A DNA stretch of 64,000 nucleotides from positions 6,076,001 through 6,140,000 of the forward strand of contig NZ_CP108394.1 of the NCBI RefSeq assembly GCF_041435215.1, given 5' to 3'. The notes under the pieces were generated by a model that was not told the origin of the DNA, did not search any database, and saw only the letters and a list, made by a program, of their open reading frames with translations. Shown piece by piece: positions 1 through 8,657 of the stretch. The stretch comes from Streptomyces sp. NBC_01314 (GTDB lineage Bacteria > Actinomycetota > Actinomycetes > Streptomycetales > Streptomycetaceae). The first letter of the stretch is position 1. Every line of letters starts with the position of its first letter. A program made the position numbers and the translations under genes.

Positions 1-873
1 GTGGGGTCGACGTGGACGCCGCACGGGGCGCGGCTGAACCCGGTGAAGCTGGTGACGGGGCTGGCCGCCGTCGTCGAGGGGCTGGGGGTGACCGTGCACG
101 AGCTGACGCCGGTGACCGCGATCCGGCCGGGGCACGCGGTCACGCCGTACGGCACGGTCCGGGCGCCCTACGTACTGCGCTGCACGGAGGGCTTCACGGC
201 GAACCTCAAGGGGCAGCGGCGGACCTGGCTGCCGATGAACTCGTCGATGATCGCCACCGAGCCGCTGACCGCCGAGCAGTGGGCGACGATCGGCTGGGAG
301 GGCCGCGAGACGCTCGGCGACATGGCGCACGCGTACATGTACGCCCAGCGCACCGCCGACGACCGGATCGCGCTCGGCGGCCGCGGAGTGCCGTACCGCT
401 TCGGGTCGCGGACGGACAACGACGGGCGTACGCAGGCGGCGACGGTCGAGGCGCTGTACGAGATCCTGGTGAGGTTCTTCCCCTCGTTGGCGGGGGTGAG
501 GGTCGCCCATGCCTGGTCGGGGGTGCTCGGGGTCCCCCGTGACTGGTGTGCCACGGTCACCCTCGACCGGTCGACGGGGCTCGGCTGGGCGGGTGGTTAC
601 GTCGGCTCCGGTGTGGCCACCACCAACCTCGCCGCCCGCACCCTCCGCGATCTCGTCCAGCGGGACTCCGGGCAGGCCGGGGCGACGGAGCTGACCTCGC
701 TGCCGTGGGTGAACCACCGGGTGCGCAAGTGGGAGCCGGAGCCGTTGCGTTGGGCGGGGGTGCAGGGCATGTACGCGACCTACCGCGCCGCCGACCGGCG
801 GGAGGCGGCCTCGAACAAGGGGGAGTCGTCGCGGTTGGCGCGGTGGGCGGACCGGGTGGCGGGACGGCACTGA
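1..873 (+). CDS. FAD-dependent oxidoreductase (DAO family), 5' end outside window
   Basis: C-terminal 290 residues of a D-amino-acid-oxidase-like flavoprotein; the reading frame is open from the first base, so the N-terminal Rossmann FAD motif lies outside the window. Seen: an early segment typical of the substrate domain (HGARLNPVKLVTGL), a beta-rich central part, and the C-terminal FAD-contact stretch GYVGSGVATTNLAARTL near residues 199-215, which closes many DAO-fold proteins. The family oxidises amino groups or C-N bonds using FAD in the cytoplasm. The substrate cannot be read from the sequence. The next gene is convergent, 70 bases away. The family is clear and the function is not. Confidence 0.8.
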   Translation: MGSTWTPHGARLNPVKLVTGLAAVVEGLGVTVHELTPVTAIRPGHAVTPYGTVRAPYVLRCTEGFTANLKGQRRTWLPMNSSMIATEPLTAEQWATIGWEGRETLGDMAHAYMYAQRTADDRIALGGRGVPYRFGSRTDNDGRTQAATVEALYEILVRFFPSLAGVRVAHAWSGVLGVPRDWCATVTLDRSTGLGWAGGYVGSGVATTNLAARTLRDLVQRDSGQAGATELTSLPWVNHRVRKWEPEPLRWAGVQGMYATYRAADRREAASNKGESSRLARWADRVAGRH

Positions 874-943
874 GGGCGCAGGACGCCGCGTGTCGACGGC
901 GGAGGAGCGATGGTCACCTGCCCGGACCGGGGCGCATGTGACG

Positions 944-1915
944 TCATGGTTCCAGGACGACCTTGCCGGTGGTGCCGCGGTTCTCCAGGGCGCGGTGGGC
1001 GGCGGCTGCCCGGGTGAGGGGGAAGCGGTGGACGGCCGGGGTGAGGCGGCCGGTGGCGGCTTCGGCGAGGGCGCGGAGTTCGAGGGTGCGGATGGGGTCG
1101 GGGCCGCCCGCCCGGCGCCGCATCTCCTCGCCCAGGACCGACTCCGAGACGCCCTCGACGACGTACGGTCCGCCCTTCGCGATCCCGTCCGCCGACCAGC
1201 CGAAGACGAGGTGTCTGCCGCCGGGGGCCAGGAGGGCGACGGACTCCCGCGCCGCCGCCCCGCCGACCCCGTCGAAGACGATCGTGGCTTTCCCCCGGTA
1301 CGCCGCGACCTTCTCCGGCCACGCCGGGTCCGTGTAGTCGACGGCGAGGTCGGCGCCGTTCGCCGCCACCCGGGCCGTCTTCTCGGGGCCGCCGGCCAGG
1401 CCGATGACCGTGGCGCCCGCGTTCTTGGCGTACTGCGCGAGGAGCGTGCCGAGACCGCCGGCCGCGGCCGGGATCACCACCACGTCGTCCGGGCCCGGTT
1501 CGGCGAAGAGCAGGATGCCCATCGCCGTACGGCCCGTGCCGATCATCGCGACGGCCTCGGCGAAGTCGAGGTTCTCCGGGATCTCGTGCAGCCGTTCGAT
1601 TTCCGTGACGGCCAACTCGGCGTAGCCGCCGGGCACGAAGCCGAGGTGAGCGGTGACCCGCCTGCCGAGCCAGCGTTCCGGGACGCCCTCCCCGAGCGCC
1701 TCGACGACGCCGGCGATCTCGCGGCCGGGGATCGTGGGCAGTTCGGGCGCGGGTCCCGGCCCCGGAAGACCCTCGCGGATGGCCGCGTCCAGCAGATGTA
1801 CGCCCGCCGCGGCGACGGCGACACGCACCTGGCCCGGACCGGGCTCGGGGTCGGTGACCTTCTCGTACGTGAGGTTCTCGGCCGGGCCGAAGGCGTGCAG
1901 ACGGATGGCGTGCAT
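944..1915 (-). CDS. Zinc-type alcohol dehydrogenase/quinone oxidoreductase (MDR superfamily)
   Basis: 323 residues, the usual length for the NADPH:quinone oxidoreductase branch of the medium-chain dehydrogenases. The N-terminal GroES-like domain runs from MHAIRLHAFGP through IPGREIAGVVEALG. The nucleotide-binding domain carries an AAAGGLGTLLAQYAKNAGA fold near residues 151-169, and the C-terminal TGKVVLEP tail is typical. The cysteine-rich structural zinc loop of true alcohol dehydrogenases is absent, so it is probably a zinc-independent NADPH-dependent reductase of quinones or enones. The ATG at 1915 is preceded on the minus strand by GGGGGAC. It is a single gene, with a 10-base GGGCGTGCTC-like repeat just upstream at about 1929-1960. 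The substrate is unknown. Confidence 0.85.
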   Translation of the reverse strand: MHAIRLHAFGPAENLTYEKVTDPEPGPGQVRVAVAAAGVHLLDAAIREGLPGPGPAPELPTIPGREIAGVVEALGEGVPERWLGRRVTAHLGFVPGGYAELAVTEIERLHEIPENLDFAEAVAMIGTGRTAMGILLFAEPGPDDVVVIPAAAGGLGTLLAQYAKNAGATVIGLAGGPEKTARVAANGADLAVDYTDPAWPEKVAAYRGKATIVFDGVGGAAARESVALLAPGGRHLVFGWSADGIAKGGPYVVEGVSESVLGEEMRRRAGGPDPIRTLELRALAEAATGRLTPAVHRFPLTRAAAAHRALENRGTTGKVVLEP

Positions 1916-2027
1916 GGAGTCCCCCTGGGCGTGCTTGGGCGTGCTCGGGCGTGCGCTTGAGCGGTGGCTCGCGTTTCGCGTGGCGTGTGTGCGCTTGGCC
2001 GCGCCCGGCGAGCCTCAGCCTCCGGCC

Positions 2028-3332
2028 TCAAGCGTGCTTGAGGTCAAGGGTGTTCTTCGACCTCCTGCCCAGCGCCAGCGAGACGGCCGCGAGGGCGCTG
2101 TTGAACGACACCTCCGACAGCACGCCCGGCGCCGCGACCTGGTCGCCCGCGAGGTACACGCCGTCGCCCCGGTCCACGGCCGGGCGGTCGCGCCAGCTGG
2201 TGCCGGGCAGATCGACCGCGCCCGTACGGCCGTTCGCGGTCGCCTCGCGCCGCCAGGTGACCCGGTCCCGCCAGCCGGGGAACCCCAGATCGAGCAGGCG
2301 TTCGGCTCGGGCGACGCCGTCCGCCCGCGACGCGTGCGGACCGATCGGGAACTGCCCCTGGAGCAGCTGCTCGCCCGCCGGGGCCAGCGTGCGGTCCTGT
2401 GCGGTGAACCGTTCGATCCAGCCGGGCGCGTCCAGGTCGGAGACCGCGAACGCGTCGCCCCGGCGGGTGCGTACGGCGAGGTCGACGAGTGCCGTACGGC
2501 CGCTCGGCCAGGTCAGCGAGTCGTCCTTGAGCAGACGGCGGGCGGCGTCGAGGGAGGTGGCGACGATGATCGGGCCGGTGCCCCCGCTCCTGCCCCTGCC
2601 CGTGCGGCTGTTGCCGCCGCTGAGGGTGTCGAGGCTGTCGACGCGGCTGAGGGTCTCCATGCGGACGCCGAGGTTCCAGGCGCGGGCCGCCATCCGGTCG
2701 ATGACGCTCGCCCAGCCGCCGCGCGGGTAGTGCGCCTCCGGGGGCAACTTCGTGGCCCGGCGCAGCCGTTCCTGCACGAACGCGGCGGACAGGGAGCCCG
2801 GGTCGTGGTGGAACAGCGCCACCGCCGAGTAGTTGGCGGCGGCGTGCGCGGCCTCCTCGCCGGCCTGTTCGGTCGCCCAGGTGAGGAAGTCGACGTCGAT
2901 GGGCGCCTGTTGGCCCGTACGGCGCGGGCGGAGGAGCTTGAGCATCGTGAACGGCGGGGTCCGGCGCAGGGCGCCCTTGTGGTGCAGGCGCAGCCGGGCG
3001 GCCTCCAGGGGCGAAAGCGGCGCGAGCGGCCCGATCAGGTCGCGTTGCCCGAGCCAGGTCCAGTGCGGGCCGCCGCTGTACAGCGCGTGCGGTCCCTCGT
3101 TCGTCCGGTACGGCCCCTCCGCGGTCCGCGCCCTGCCGCCGAGCGTGTGGTGCGCCTCGTGGACGGTGACCTTCGCGCCCGCCTCGGCGGCGGTGATCGC
3201 CGCGGTGAGCCCGGCGAAACCGCCGCCGATGACGGTGAGGTGGGTGGGGGCGGGGAGGTGTGCGGCACGGGTGCGGGGGGCGGTGCCCGTACCGGAGGAG
3301 GGGCGGCGGGACTCGGCTGGAGTGCGGTGCAT
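2028..3332 (-). CDS. FAD/NAD(P)-binding protein, phytoene-desaturase/amine-oxidase-like
   Basis: 434 residues from the ATG at 3332, chosen because GAGGGAG lies about 9 bases upstream and the longer open frame adds only low-complexity HRHRHR sequence from a DNA repeat. An N-terminal FAD Rossmann motif, VIGGGFAGLTAAITAAEAGA, sits at about residues 34-53, followed by the E of VTVHE and the GG-doublet LGGRART typical of the amine oxidase/phytoene dehydrogenase superfamily. The C-terminal motif GVYLAGDQVAAPGVLSEVSF is the second FAD contact. It is likely a cytoplasmic oxidoreductase, with no carotenoid genes beside it. It diverges from the pentapeptide-repeat gene across a 196-base promoter region. 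Confidence 0.82.
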   Translation of the reverse strand: MHRTPAESRRPSSGTGTAPRTRAAHLPAPTHLTVIGGGFAGLTAAITAAEAGAKVTVHEAHHTLGGRARTAEGPYRTNEGPHALYSGGPHWTWLGQRDLIGPLAPLSPLEAARLRLHHKGALRRTPPFTMLKLLRPRRTGQQAPIDVDFLTWATEQAGEEAAHAAANYSAVALFHHDPGSLSAAFVQERLRRATKLPPEAHYPRGGWASVIDRMAARAWNLGVRMETLSRVDSLDTLSGGNSRTGRGRSGGTGPIIVATSLDAARRLLKDDSLTWPSGRTALVDLAVRTRRGDAFAVSDLDAPGWIERFTAQDRTLAPAGEQLLQGQFPIGPHASRADGVARAERLLDLGFPGWRDRVTWRREATANGRTGAVDLPGTSWRDRPAVDRGDGVYLAGDQVAAPGVLSEVSFNSALAAVSLALGRRSKNTLDLKHA

Positions 3333-3352
3333 GGCTGGGGCTCCCTCGGGTC

Positions 3353-3382
3353 GGTGCCGGTGCCGGTGCCGGTGCCGGTGTT
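3353..3382. repeat. (GGTGCC)n hexanucleotide tandem repeat
   Basis: Four perfect GGTGCC units run from 3353 to 3376, followed by a degenerate unit. They lie in the divergent promoter region between the FAD gene and the pentapeptide-repeat gene, 20 bases upstream of the FAD gene start. Copy number could vary by slippage. Confidence 0.85.
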
Positions 3383-3528
3383 GGGTCGGTGTCGGCCGTC
3401 TTGGCGGCTGTCTGCGAGTACGACAGGTCGAGGGCGCCGGAATGTGACATGGGGCTGTCGGTGGGAGGACCGGCGGGATGTTCGCGCAGGTCAGGCGGAT
3501 TGTCAGTGGTGGGGTGCACGATGGGGGC

Positions 3529-4203
3529 ATGGTGAGGGCGAAGTCGGGGTCGGTGGTGAAGGCGGCGCGGCGGCCGGAGGTGCGGTTGCCGGTGCTGGAG
3601 GCGTACGCGGGCGGGGGGTTGGAGCCCGACGGGGACTACGACGGGCTGGAGTTCCGCGAGGAGGACTTCGTCGGGCAGGACGGCGGGGGCGCCCGTTTCA
3701 TGGACTGCGCGCTGACGGGCTGCGCGCTGGACGAGACGCGGCTGCACCGGGCTCGTGTGCTCGACTCCGTCCTCACCGGGATACGGGGTGTCGGCACGGA
3801 TCTCGCCGAGGCGACGCTGCGTGACGTGGAGCTGGTCGACGCGCGGCTCGGTGGGGTGCAGTTGCACGGGGCCGTGCTGGAGCGGGTGCTCGTGCGTGGG
3901 GGGAAGATCGACTACCTCAACCTGCGTGAGGCCCGGCTCAAGGACGTGGTCTTCGAGGACTGCGTGCTCGTCGAGCCGGATTTCGCGGGTGCGCGGCTGG
4001 AGCGGGTCGCGTTTGTGGGGTGTGCGTTGAAGGGGGCCGATCTGAGCGGCGTGACCCTGGTGGATGTGGATCTGCGGGGGGCCGCGTCGGTGGAGATCGC
4101 GCGCGGGGTGGATCGGTTGTCGGGGGCGGTGATCAGCACGGCCCAGTTGATGGACCTGGCGCCGGTGCTGGCGGGGGAGATGGGGATTCGGGTGGAGGGG
4201 TGA
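3529..4203 (+). CDS. Pentapeptide repeat-containing protein
   Basis: 224 residues from the ATG at 3529 (upstream GATGGGGGC; the frame opens earlier at 3478 with no better start). From about residue 38 the protein is a series of A(D/N)LXX-type five-residue steps, such as FREEDF, ALTGCALDETRLHRARVLDSVLTG, ATLRDVELVDARLGG and GADLSGVTLVDVDLRGA (written here in pieces). These predict a right-handed quadrilateral beta-helix. Some family members mimic DNA and protect gyrase (Qnr, MfpA), but most are of unknown role. There are no transmembrane segments or signal peptide. It diverges from the FAD gene. Confidence 0.88.
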   Translation: MVRAKSGSVVKAARRPEVRLPVLEAYAGGGLEPDGDYDGLEFREEDFVGQDGGGARFMDCALTGCALDETRLHRARVLDSVLTGIRGVGTDLAEATLRDVELVDARLGGVQLHGAVLERVLVRGGKIDYLNLREARLKDVVFEDCVLVEPDFAGARLERVAFVGCALKGADLSGVTLVDVDLRGAASVEIARGVDRLSGAVISTAQLMDLAPVLAGEMGIRVEG

Positions 4204-4223
4204 CCTCCGGTGGGTGGCGGGTG

Positions 4224-4280
4224 GGGGCCGCGTGAGTGCCGGGCGGGGCTGGGTGGGGCCGTGTGAGTGCCGGGTGGGGC
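4224..4280. repeat. Tandem duplication of a 26-base GGGGCCG...GGGGC unit
   Basis: Two copies with period 31, at 4224-4249 and 4255-4280, differ at two positions (CGTGAGTGCC vs TGTGAGTGCC context). They lie just after the pentapeptide gene stop. Confidence 0.8.
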
Positions 4281-4454
4281 AGCGTGGGCGCCAGGTGGGT
4301 TCGCCTCCGCCGCGCCTACCCGTCGCTTCCCTTCTCGCCCACCCAGAGGCTGCGCCCCTTCGACCCCCCCCCCAGCGCGGGTTCGTCGTGGTTGCTCGCG
4401 CTGTTCCCTGCGCCCCCGCCCCCGCCCCCGAAAAGCAAGGCAGGGCCCTCGTCT

Positions 4455-4499
4455 TTCAGGGCGTGGGGAACTGCGGGACCAGCCCCCACCCACCCGCGG
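4455..4499 (+). repeat. Dispersed intergenic repeat, copy A
   Basis: A diverged copy of the window-wide repeat, matching at TTTCAGGGCGTGGGGAACTG and GACCAGCCCCCACCC. It is forward relative to the upstream pentapeptide gene. It forms part of the 311-base gene-free stretch 4204-4514, which also holds the 26-base duplication and a related C-rich segment at about 4380-4430. Confidence 0.75.
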
Positions 4500-4514
4500 A
4501 CCAACCAGGCGCCC

Positions 4515-5015
4515 CTACGGGACCCGGGGAAAGCGGGACTGGAGGGTCCAGATCGCTGGGTTCTCGGCCAGGGCGTCGTGGAGGTCGCAGAGGTCGGCGA
4601 TCACATCGTGCAGGAAGTCGCGGGCCTCGCGGCGGAGCTCGGCGTGCGAGAAGGTCAGCGGTGGTTCCTCGGCCGGCATCCAGTCCGACTCGACGTCCAC
4701 CCACCCGAAGCGCCGCTCGAAGAGCACGCGGTCGGTGGACTCGGTGAAGTCGAGCTCCGCGTACTGGGGCCGGGAGGCACGGGACCCGGCCGGGTCCTGG
4801 TCGAGCAGTTCCACGATGTCGCACAGCGCCCACGCGAAGTCCAGCACCGGCACCCATCCCCAGGCTGTGGACAGCTCCCGGTCCGCCTTGGTGTCGGCGA
4901 GGTAGACGTCACCGCAGAACAGGTCGTGCCGCAGCGCGTACACGTCGGCGCGGCGGTAGTCCGTCTGCGGCGGGTCGGGGAAGCGGTTGGAGAGGGCGTA
5001 GCCGATGTCGAGCAC
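4515..5015 (-). CDS. Conserved hypothetical acidic protein
   Basis: 166 residues, rich in Asp, Glu, Trp and aromatic residues (YRRADVYALRHDLFCGDVYLADT near the N-terminus, TFSHAELRREARDFLHDVIADL near the C-terminus), soluble, with no signal or membrane segment. No family is recognised. It looks like the small Streptomyces-specific proteins often given a DUF or hypothetical label. The GTG at 5015 is the first start after an in-frame TGA. A GAGGA lies 21 bases upstream, further than ideal, so the start is uncertain. It diverges from the M1 peptidase gene, with only 37 bases between the starts. Confidence 0.7.
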   Translation of the reverse strand: MLDIGYALSNRFPDPPQTDYRRADVYALRHDLFCGDVYLADTKADRELSTAWGWVPVLDFAWALCDIVELLDQDPAGSRASRPQYAELDFTESTDRVLFERRFGWVDVESDWMPAEEPPLTFSHAELRREARDFLHDVIADLCDLHDALAENPAIWTLQSRFPRVP

Positions 5016-5052
5016 GTAGGCGATGGTGTCATGTCCTCATAGGATCCCCGAC

Positions 5053-6540
5053 GTGTCCCGATCCGCACCGGTTGTCCCGGCCGCCCTGCTCACCGTCGCG
5101 CTGGCACTCACGCTCACGTCATGCACCGAGGGCGGCGGCGAGGCCGAGGAGAGCAGGGGCTCCGCCGGCCTCCGGGACCCGTACTTCCCCCAGCTCGGCA
5201 ACGGTGGCTACGACGTCACCCACTACGCCCTCACCCTCGGATACGAGCCCCCGTCCGGCACCCACGCCGAGGCCCGGCTGCGCGGCACCGCCGTCATCAC
5301 CGCTCGGGCGACGCGGGACCTCGGCTCCTTCAACCTCGACCTGAAGGGGATGGACGTCGAGTCGGTCACGGTCGAGGGCGTGGCGGCGCGTCGGAAGCGG
5401 GCGGGGCAGGAGCTGACCGTCACTCCCGAGAACGGGCTCGGCGAAGGGGAGACGTTCCGCACGACGGTGCGTTACTCCGGCGTCCCGGAGACGATCACCG
5501 ACTCGGACGGCTCCCGGGAGGGCTGGCTGCCGACCGCCGACGGCGTCCTCGCGCTGGGCGAACCGACGGGCTCGATGACCTGGTTCCCCGGCAACCACCA
5601 CCCCTCCGACAAGGCGACCTACGACATCACGGTCACCGTGCCCGAGGGCCTGCGGGCCGTCTCCAACGGGGAGTTGAAGAGCGAGTCCGGCGAAGGCGGT
5701 CGTACCACGTACTCCTGGCACGTCGCCGAACCGATGGCGAGCTATGTGGCCACGATCGCGATCGGCACGTACGAGATCCGGCGCTCGACGGTGGGCGAGG
5801 GCGAGGGCGAGGGCGAGGGCCGGGGTGCCGGCGCGGGACGGCTTCCGGTGTACGTCGCTGTCGATCCCGCGCAGGCCGAGGACAGCCGTGCGGTTTTGGC
5901 CCGGATCCCTGAGGTCATCGAATGGGCGGAGGGGAACTTCGGCCCGTACCCCTTCTCCTCCACCGGCGCGATCGTCGACCGGCCGGAGGACATCGCGTAC
6001 GCGCTGGAGACCCAGAACCGCCCCGTCTTCCCCGGCGCCCCCGACCTGTCGCTCCTCGTCCACGAACTGGCCCACCAGTGGTACGGCGACTCCGTCACCC
6101 CGAAGAGCTGGCGGGACATGTGGCTCAACGAGGGCTTCGCCACGTACGCCGAATGGCTGTGGGAGGAGGACCACGGCGGCGACTCCGCCCAGGAGATCTT
6201 CGACGCGCTGTACGAGGGCGACTACTTCCAGGACGCCGCCTCGAACGAGGCCGTCTGGGACTTCCCGCCCGCGAAGCCGCCGAGCGCCGCCCGTATCTCC
6301 GACAGCCCGGTGTACGAACGCGGTGCCATGGTCCTGCACAAGATCCGAGAGGCGGTCGGCGACGACGCGTTCTTCGAGCTGATCCAGAGCTGGGCGACCG
6401 CACACCGCCACGGCAACGCGGACACGGCCGACTTCACGGCGTATGTGGAGAAGTTCGCGGAGAAGAGGGCCCCGGACGCGGACCTGACCCCGATCTGGAA
6501 GGAATGGCTGTACGGGGAGGGCAAGCCGCCGGAGGCGTGA
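5053..6540 (+). CDS. M1 family zinc metallopeptidase (aminopeptidase N-like), lipoprotein
   Basis: 495 residues. The GTG at 5053 (AGGAT 10 bases upstream) gives a signal peptide ending in the lipobox LTSC at about residues 20-23, so the enzyme is probably anchored outside the membrane. The M1 N-terminal beta-saddle covers about residues 40-230. The catalytic motif HELAHQW lies near 337-343, and the third zinc ligand is in NEGFATYAEWL about 18 residues later, which is diagnostic of gluzincins. It is shorter than cytosolic aminopeptidase N (about 850) because domains III and IV are absent. A GEGEGEGE run at about residues 250-256 comes from a GAGGGC DNA repeat. It would release N-terminal amino acids from extracellular peptides. 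Confidence 0.93.
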   Translation: MSRSAPVVPAALLTVALALTLTSCTEGGGEAEESRGSAGLRDPYFPQLGNGGYDVTHYALTLGYEPPSGTHAEARLRGTAVITARATRDLGSFNLDLKGMDVESVTVEGVAARRKRAGQELTVTPENGLGEGETFRTTVRYSGVPETITDSDGSREGWLPTADGVLALGEPTGSMTWFPGNHHPSDKATYDITVTVPEGLRAVSNGELKSESGEGGRTTYSWHVAEPMASYVATIAIGTYEIRRSTVGEGEGEGEGRGAGAGRLPVYVAVDPAQAEDSRAVLARIPEVIEWAEGNFGPYPFSSTGAIVDRPEDIAYALETQNRPVFPGAPDLSLLVHELAHQWYGDSVTPKSWRDMWLNEGFATYAEWLWEEDHGGDSAQEIFDALYEGDYFQDAASNEAVWDFPPAKPPSAARISDSPVYERGAMVLHKIREAVGDDAFFELIQSWATAHRHGNADTADFTAYVEKFAEKRAPDADLTPIWKEWLYGEGKPPEA

Positions 6541-6560
6541 GAGGAATCAGTCCCGCGGCC

Positions 6561-7580
6561 TCACTTCCCGGAATTCTCCGACTCCTCGAACTCCGTCAGC
6601 AGCCGCGGCAGTTCGGGCGGCCATACGCTCCCCTGCGCCTCCTTGAGCTCCTGGCGGGTCCACCAGCGCCAGGCCAGGATGCCCTCCTTGGCCCGCGCGG
6701 CGGCGAGGAGGCCGCCGACCGGCTCTCGGCGGGGGCCCCGGGCCACGTACATGTGGTCGTGCTGGCGGACGGGGATGTCGGCGCGGGTGAAGTCGTGATC
6801 CCAGGTACAGAGGAAGGCGCCCGGCTCCACGTCCGTCCAGCCCGTTTCCTCGCGCAGCTCCCGCAGGGCACCCTGGCGCGGTGTCTCATCCGCCTCCAGC
6901 CCGCCCCCGGGCAGGGCCCAGTGCACGCCCACCTCCGCGTTGTGGTACTTGAAAAGGAAGACGGCGCCCTCCGGATCGAGTACGGCGACCCGTGCGGCCC
7001 GGCGCAGCCTGCGCAGCGTCCGACGCAACACCGTGCACGGGCGGCCCAGTTGGCGGTCCCGGCGACGCTCGACGACCTCGTAACCGAGGGACGTCCAGAA
7101 CGCCAGGGCGCCGGGGTTGTTGTCGAGCGCCGCCAGCCGTACGGCGGTACGCCCTGCCTGCCGGAACCGTTCCTCGACGAGGGCCGCCAACTCTCGCCCG
7201 TGTCCCTGCCGTTGAGCCGCGGCGTCGACGAGCAGCAGCCCGATCCACGGGTCGGGGTCGGCCGGATCGGGATGACGCGCGAGGGTGATGGCGACCCCGA
7301 CGAGCTGCCCCAGCTCCTGCCGGTGCTCGCCGCCGGTGGCGATGCTGGTGCTGCCGCCGTCGCCGTCGTCGCGGGCGAGCAGGATCTCCACATCCGGGTT
7401 GGCCAGCTCCACCGACAGTGCCGCAGCCACCTGTTCGGGACGGATGTCGTTCGCGTCCGGGAAGTCACCGCTGAGGGCGTAGAAGTCGCGGTTGGAGGCG
7501 TGCAGGGCGGTGAGTTCGGCGAGGAGAGGGCCGGGGATGGTTCCGTCCTCGGCCGTGTGGAGGGCTTCGAGCAGCAGCAT
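6561..7580 (-). CDS. GNAT acetyltransferase-Nudix hydrolase fusion
   Basis: About 339 residues with two enzymes in one chain. The N-terminal half (to about residue 190) is a GNAT fold, with LVGVAITL, the acetyl-CoA loop AAAQRQGHGRELAALV and the end strand DNNPGALAFWTSLGYEVVER. The C-terminal half (about 195-335) carries a full Nudix box, G-X5-E-X7-RELREETGW, inside ALPGGGLEADE. Substrates are unknown; Nudix enzymes cleave nucleoside-diphosphate-X compounds. The frame is open for 30 more codons upstream through a tandem repeat encoding SDP/IDDP units, with possible starts at 7610 and 7670. No start has a good ribosome site, so 7580 was chosen because homology-like sequence begins there. It diverges from the gene at 7760. 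Confidence 0.82.
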   Translation of the reverse strand: MLLLEALHTAEDGTIPGPLLAELTALHASNRDFYALSGDFPDANDIRPEQVAAALSVELANPDVEILLARDDGDGGSTSIATGGEHRQELGQLVGVAITLARHPDPADPDPWIGLLLVDAAAQRQGHGRELAALVEERFRQAGRTAVRLAALDNNPGALAFWTSLGYEVVERRRDRQLGRPCTVLRRTLRRLRRAARVAVLDPEGAVFLFKYHNAEVGVHWALPGGGLEADETPRQGALRELREETGWTDVEPGAFLCTWDHDFTRADIPVRQHDHMYVARGPRREPVGGLLAAARAKEGILAWRWWTRQELKEAQGSVWPPELPRLLTEFEESENSGK

Positions 7581-7585
7581 GCCCC

Positions 7586-7690
7586 GCACGTTATCGATCG
7601 GGTCTGACATCGGGTCATCGATCGGGTCATCGATGGAGTCCGACGTCGGGTCCGACGTCGGGTCCGACATCGGGTCTGAAGTTGGCTCCG
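7586..7690. repeat. Imperfect 9-12-base tandem repeat (GGGTCNGACATC/GTCATCGATC)
   Basis: About eight alternating units of GGGTC(C/T)GAC(A/G)TC and GGGTCATCGATC cover the 5' leader or extreme N-terminus of the GNAT-Nudix gene. Translated on the minus strand they read as repeated TSDP and IDDP blocks. Confidence 0.75.
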
Positions 7691-7759
7691 CGCCGAGCGG
7701 CTTGATCGGACCTACAGTTTCTCCGGACGTAGGAGAGCCGAGGGGCGTGAGGGGGGCGT

Positions 7760-8425
7760 GTGGAGCAGCGGGTGCGTGTGCACAAGGTCCGGCTGGGAGG
7801 CGATGAGTTCCGGGTGATCCGGCCGGCGCCGTCCCCGGCACGGTTGGCGTTGCGTGACGACCATCACTGGCTGTCGATGTACGCCGATCGGGCCGGCGCG
7901 GAGCAGCTCCTGGCCCTGTGGGCGTTGGCCGCCCGGTCCGCCCGGTCGCTGATCCATATGCCGATCCGTGCCTGCCCCGCTCCCGTCGTCGTCGGGAGCG
8001 GGGAACCCGTCTCGCTGGACCTGGTTCTGGTCCACCACGGCCTGCGGTTTCCGACCGCCTCGTGGAAGCGGGTGCGGTCACGGCTCGACGTCGGCAAGCC
8101 GCATACGACGAGCACTCCGGACCAGGACTTCCCGGACGAGGCCGCCATCGATTATCAGCGCCGGCACTACCGGTCGTACCGCGACCACCTCGCCTTCGAC
8201 ATCGCGGCGCACACGCTCTTCGTCGTGGGCAGCCCCACCGCGTTCCGCGAGAGCGGCACCGCCCTGCGCGGCCTCGTCGACGAAGCCCCGTCGTTCCCGT
8301 ACCAGTACCCGCACGCAGGGCACTTCTGTGTCGAGCTGGGAGCCGGGTCATGGTCGCGACCGCGGAACCGACGGCACGTACCCGCCTTGCTGCACATCCA
8401 GTACTCCGCCGACTGGCGGGTGTGA
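7760..8425 (+). CDS. Conserved hypothetical protein
   Basis: 221 residues from a GTG at 7760 preceded by GAGGGGGGCGT. No signal peptide or membrane segment is visible. Conserved-looking blocks are VHKVRLGGDEFRVIRP at the start, DLVLVHHGLRF near the middle, and HAGHFCVELG near the C-terminus. The protein is rich in His, Arg and aromatic residues. No known domain can be named. It is followed by a degenerate GGCGCAAAGAC repeat and a strong hairpin that also ends the convergent terD gene. Confidence 0.72.
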   Translation: MEQRVRVHKVRLGGDEFRVIRPAPSPARLALRDDHHWLSMYADRAGAEQLLALWALAARSARSLIHMPIRACPAPVVVGSGEPVSLDLVLVHHGLRFPTASWKRVRSRLDVGKPHTTSTPDQDFPDEAAIDYQRRHYRSYRDHLAFDIAAHTLFVVGSPTAFRESGTALRGLVDEAPSFPYQYPHAGHFCVELGAGSWSRPRNRRHVPALLHIQYSADWRV

Positions 8426-8427
8426 GG

Positions 8428-8520
8428 ACGGGCGCAAGGGCGGCGCAAAGACGGCGCAAAGGCGGCGTGCGGACGGCGCAGAGACGGCGTGCAGACGGGT
8501 GCGAAGAGGGTGCGAACAGG
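8428..8520. repeat. Degenerate GGCGCAAAGAC-type tandem repeat
   Basis: Roughly eight imperfect copies of an 11-12-base GACGGCGCAAAGGCG unit lie directly after the stop of the gene ending at 8425. The repeat is purine-rich on the plus strand. Confidence 0.7.
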
Positions 8521-8567
8521 AGAAGAAGGCGGACGCGAGGCGGGACGTGGAGGGAAGGGCATGACGG

Positions 8568-8612
8568 CCGAAGGCCCCGCTGCGACGGCGGGCGTCGCGG
8601 CGGGGCCTTCGG
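8568..8612. terminator. Bidirectional terminator hairpin
   Basis: A near-perfect 20-base stem (5' arm CCGAAGGCCCCGCTGCGACG, 3' arm CGTCGCGGCGGGGCCTTCGG, 4-5-base loop) lies between the convergent genes ending at 8425 and 8658. There is no U-tract, as usual in Streptomyces. Confidence 0.85.
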
Positions 8613-8657
8613 CGGTGTGGTGTGGTGCGGGGCGTCGGCGCCCCGGATGTCGGAACG

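Noticed and set aside
3353..3382. GGTGCC repeat as a regulator binding site
   Set aside because: It is a simple hexamer tandem with no dyad symmetry; slippage explains it.
1653..3824. 700-codon plus-strand open frame
   Set aside because: Antisense to the quinone oxidoreductase and FAD genes, with no motifs, skewed composition and no start signals.
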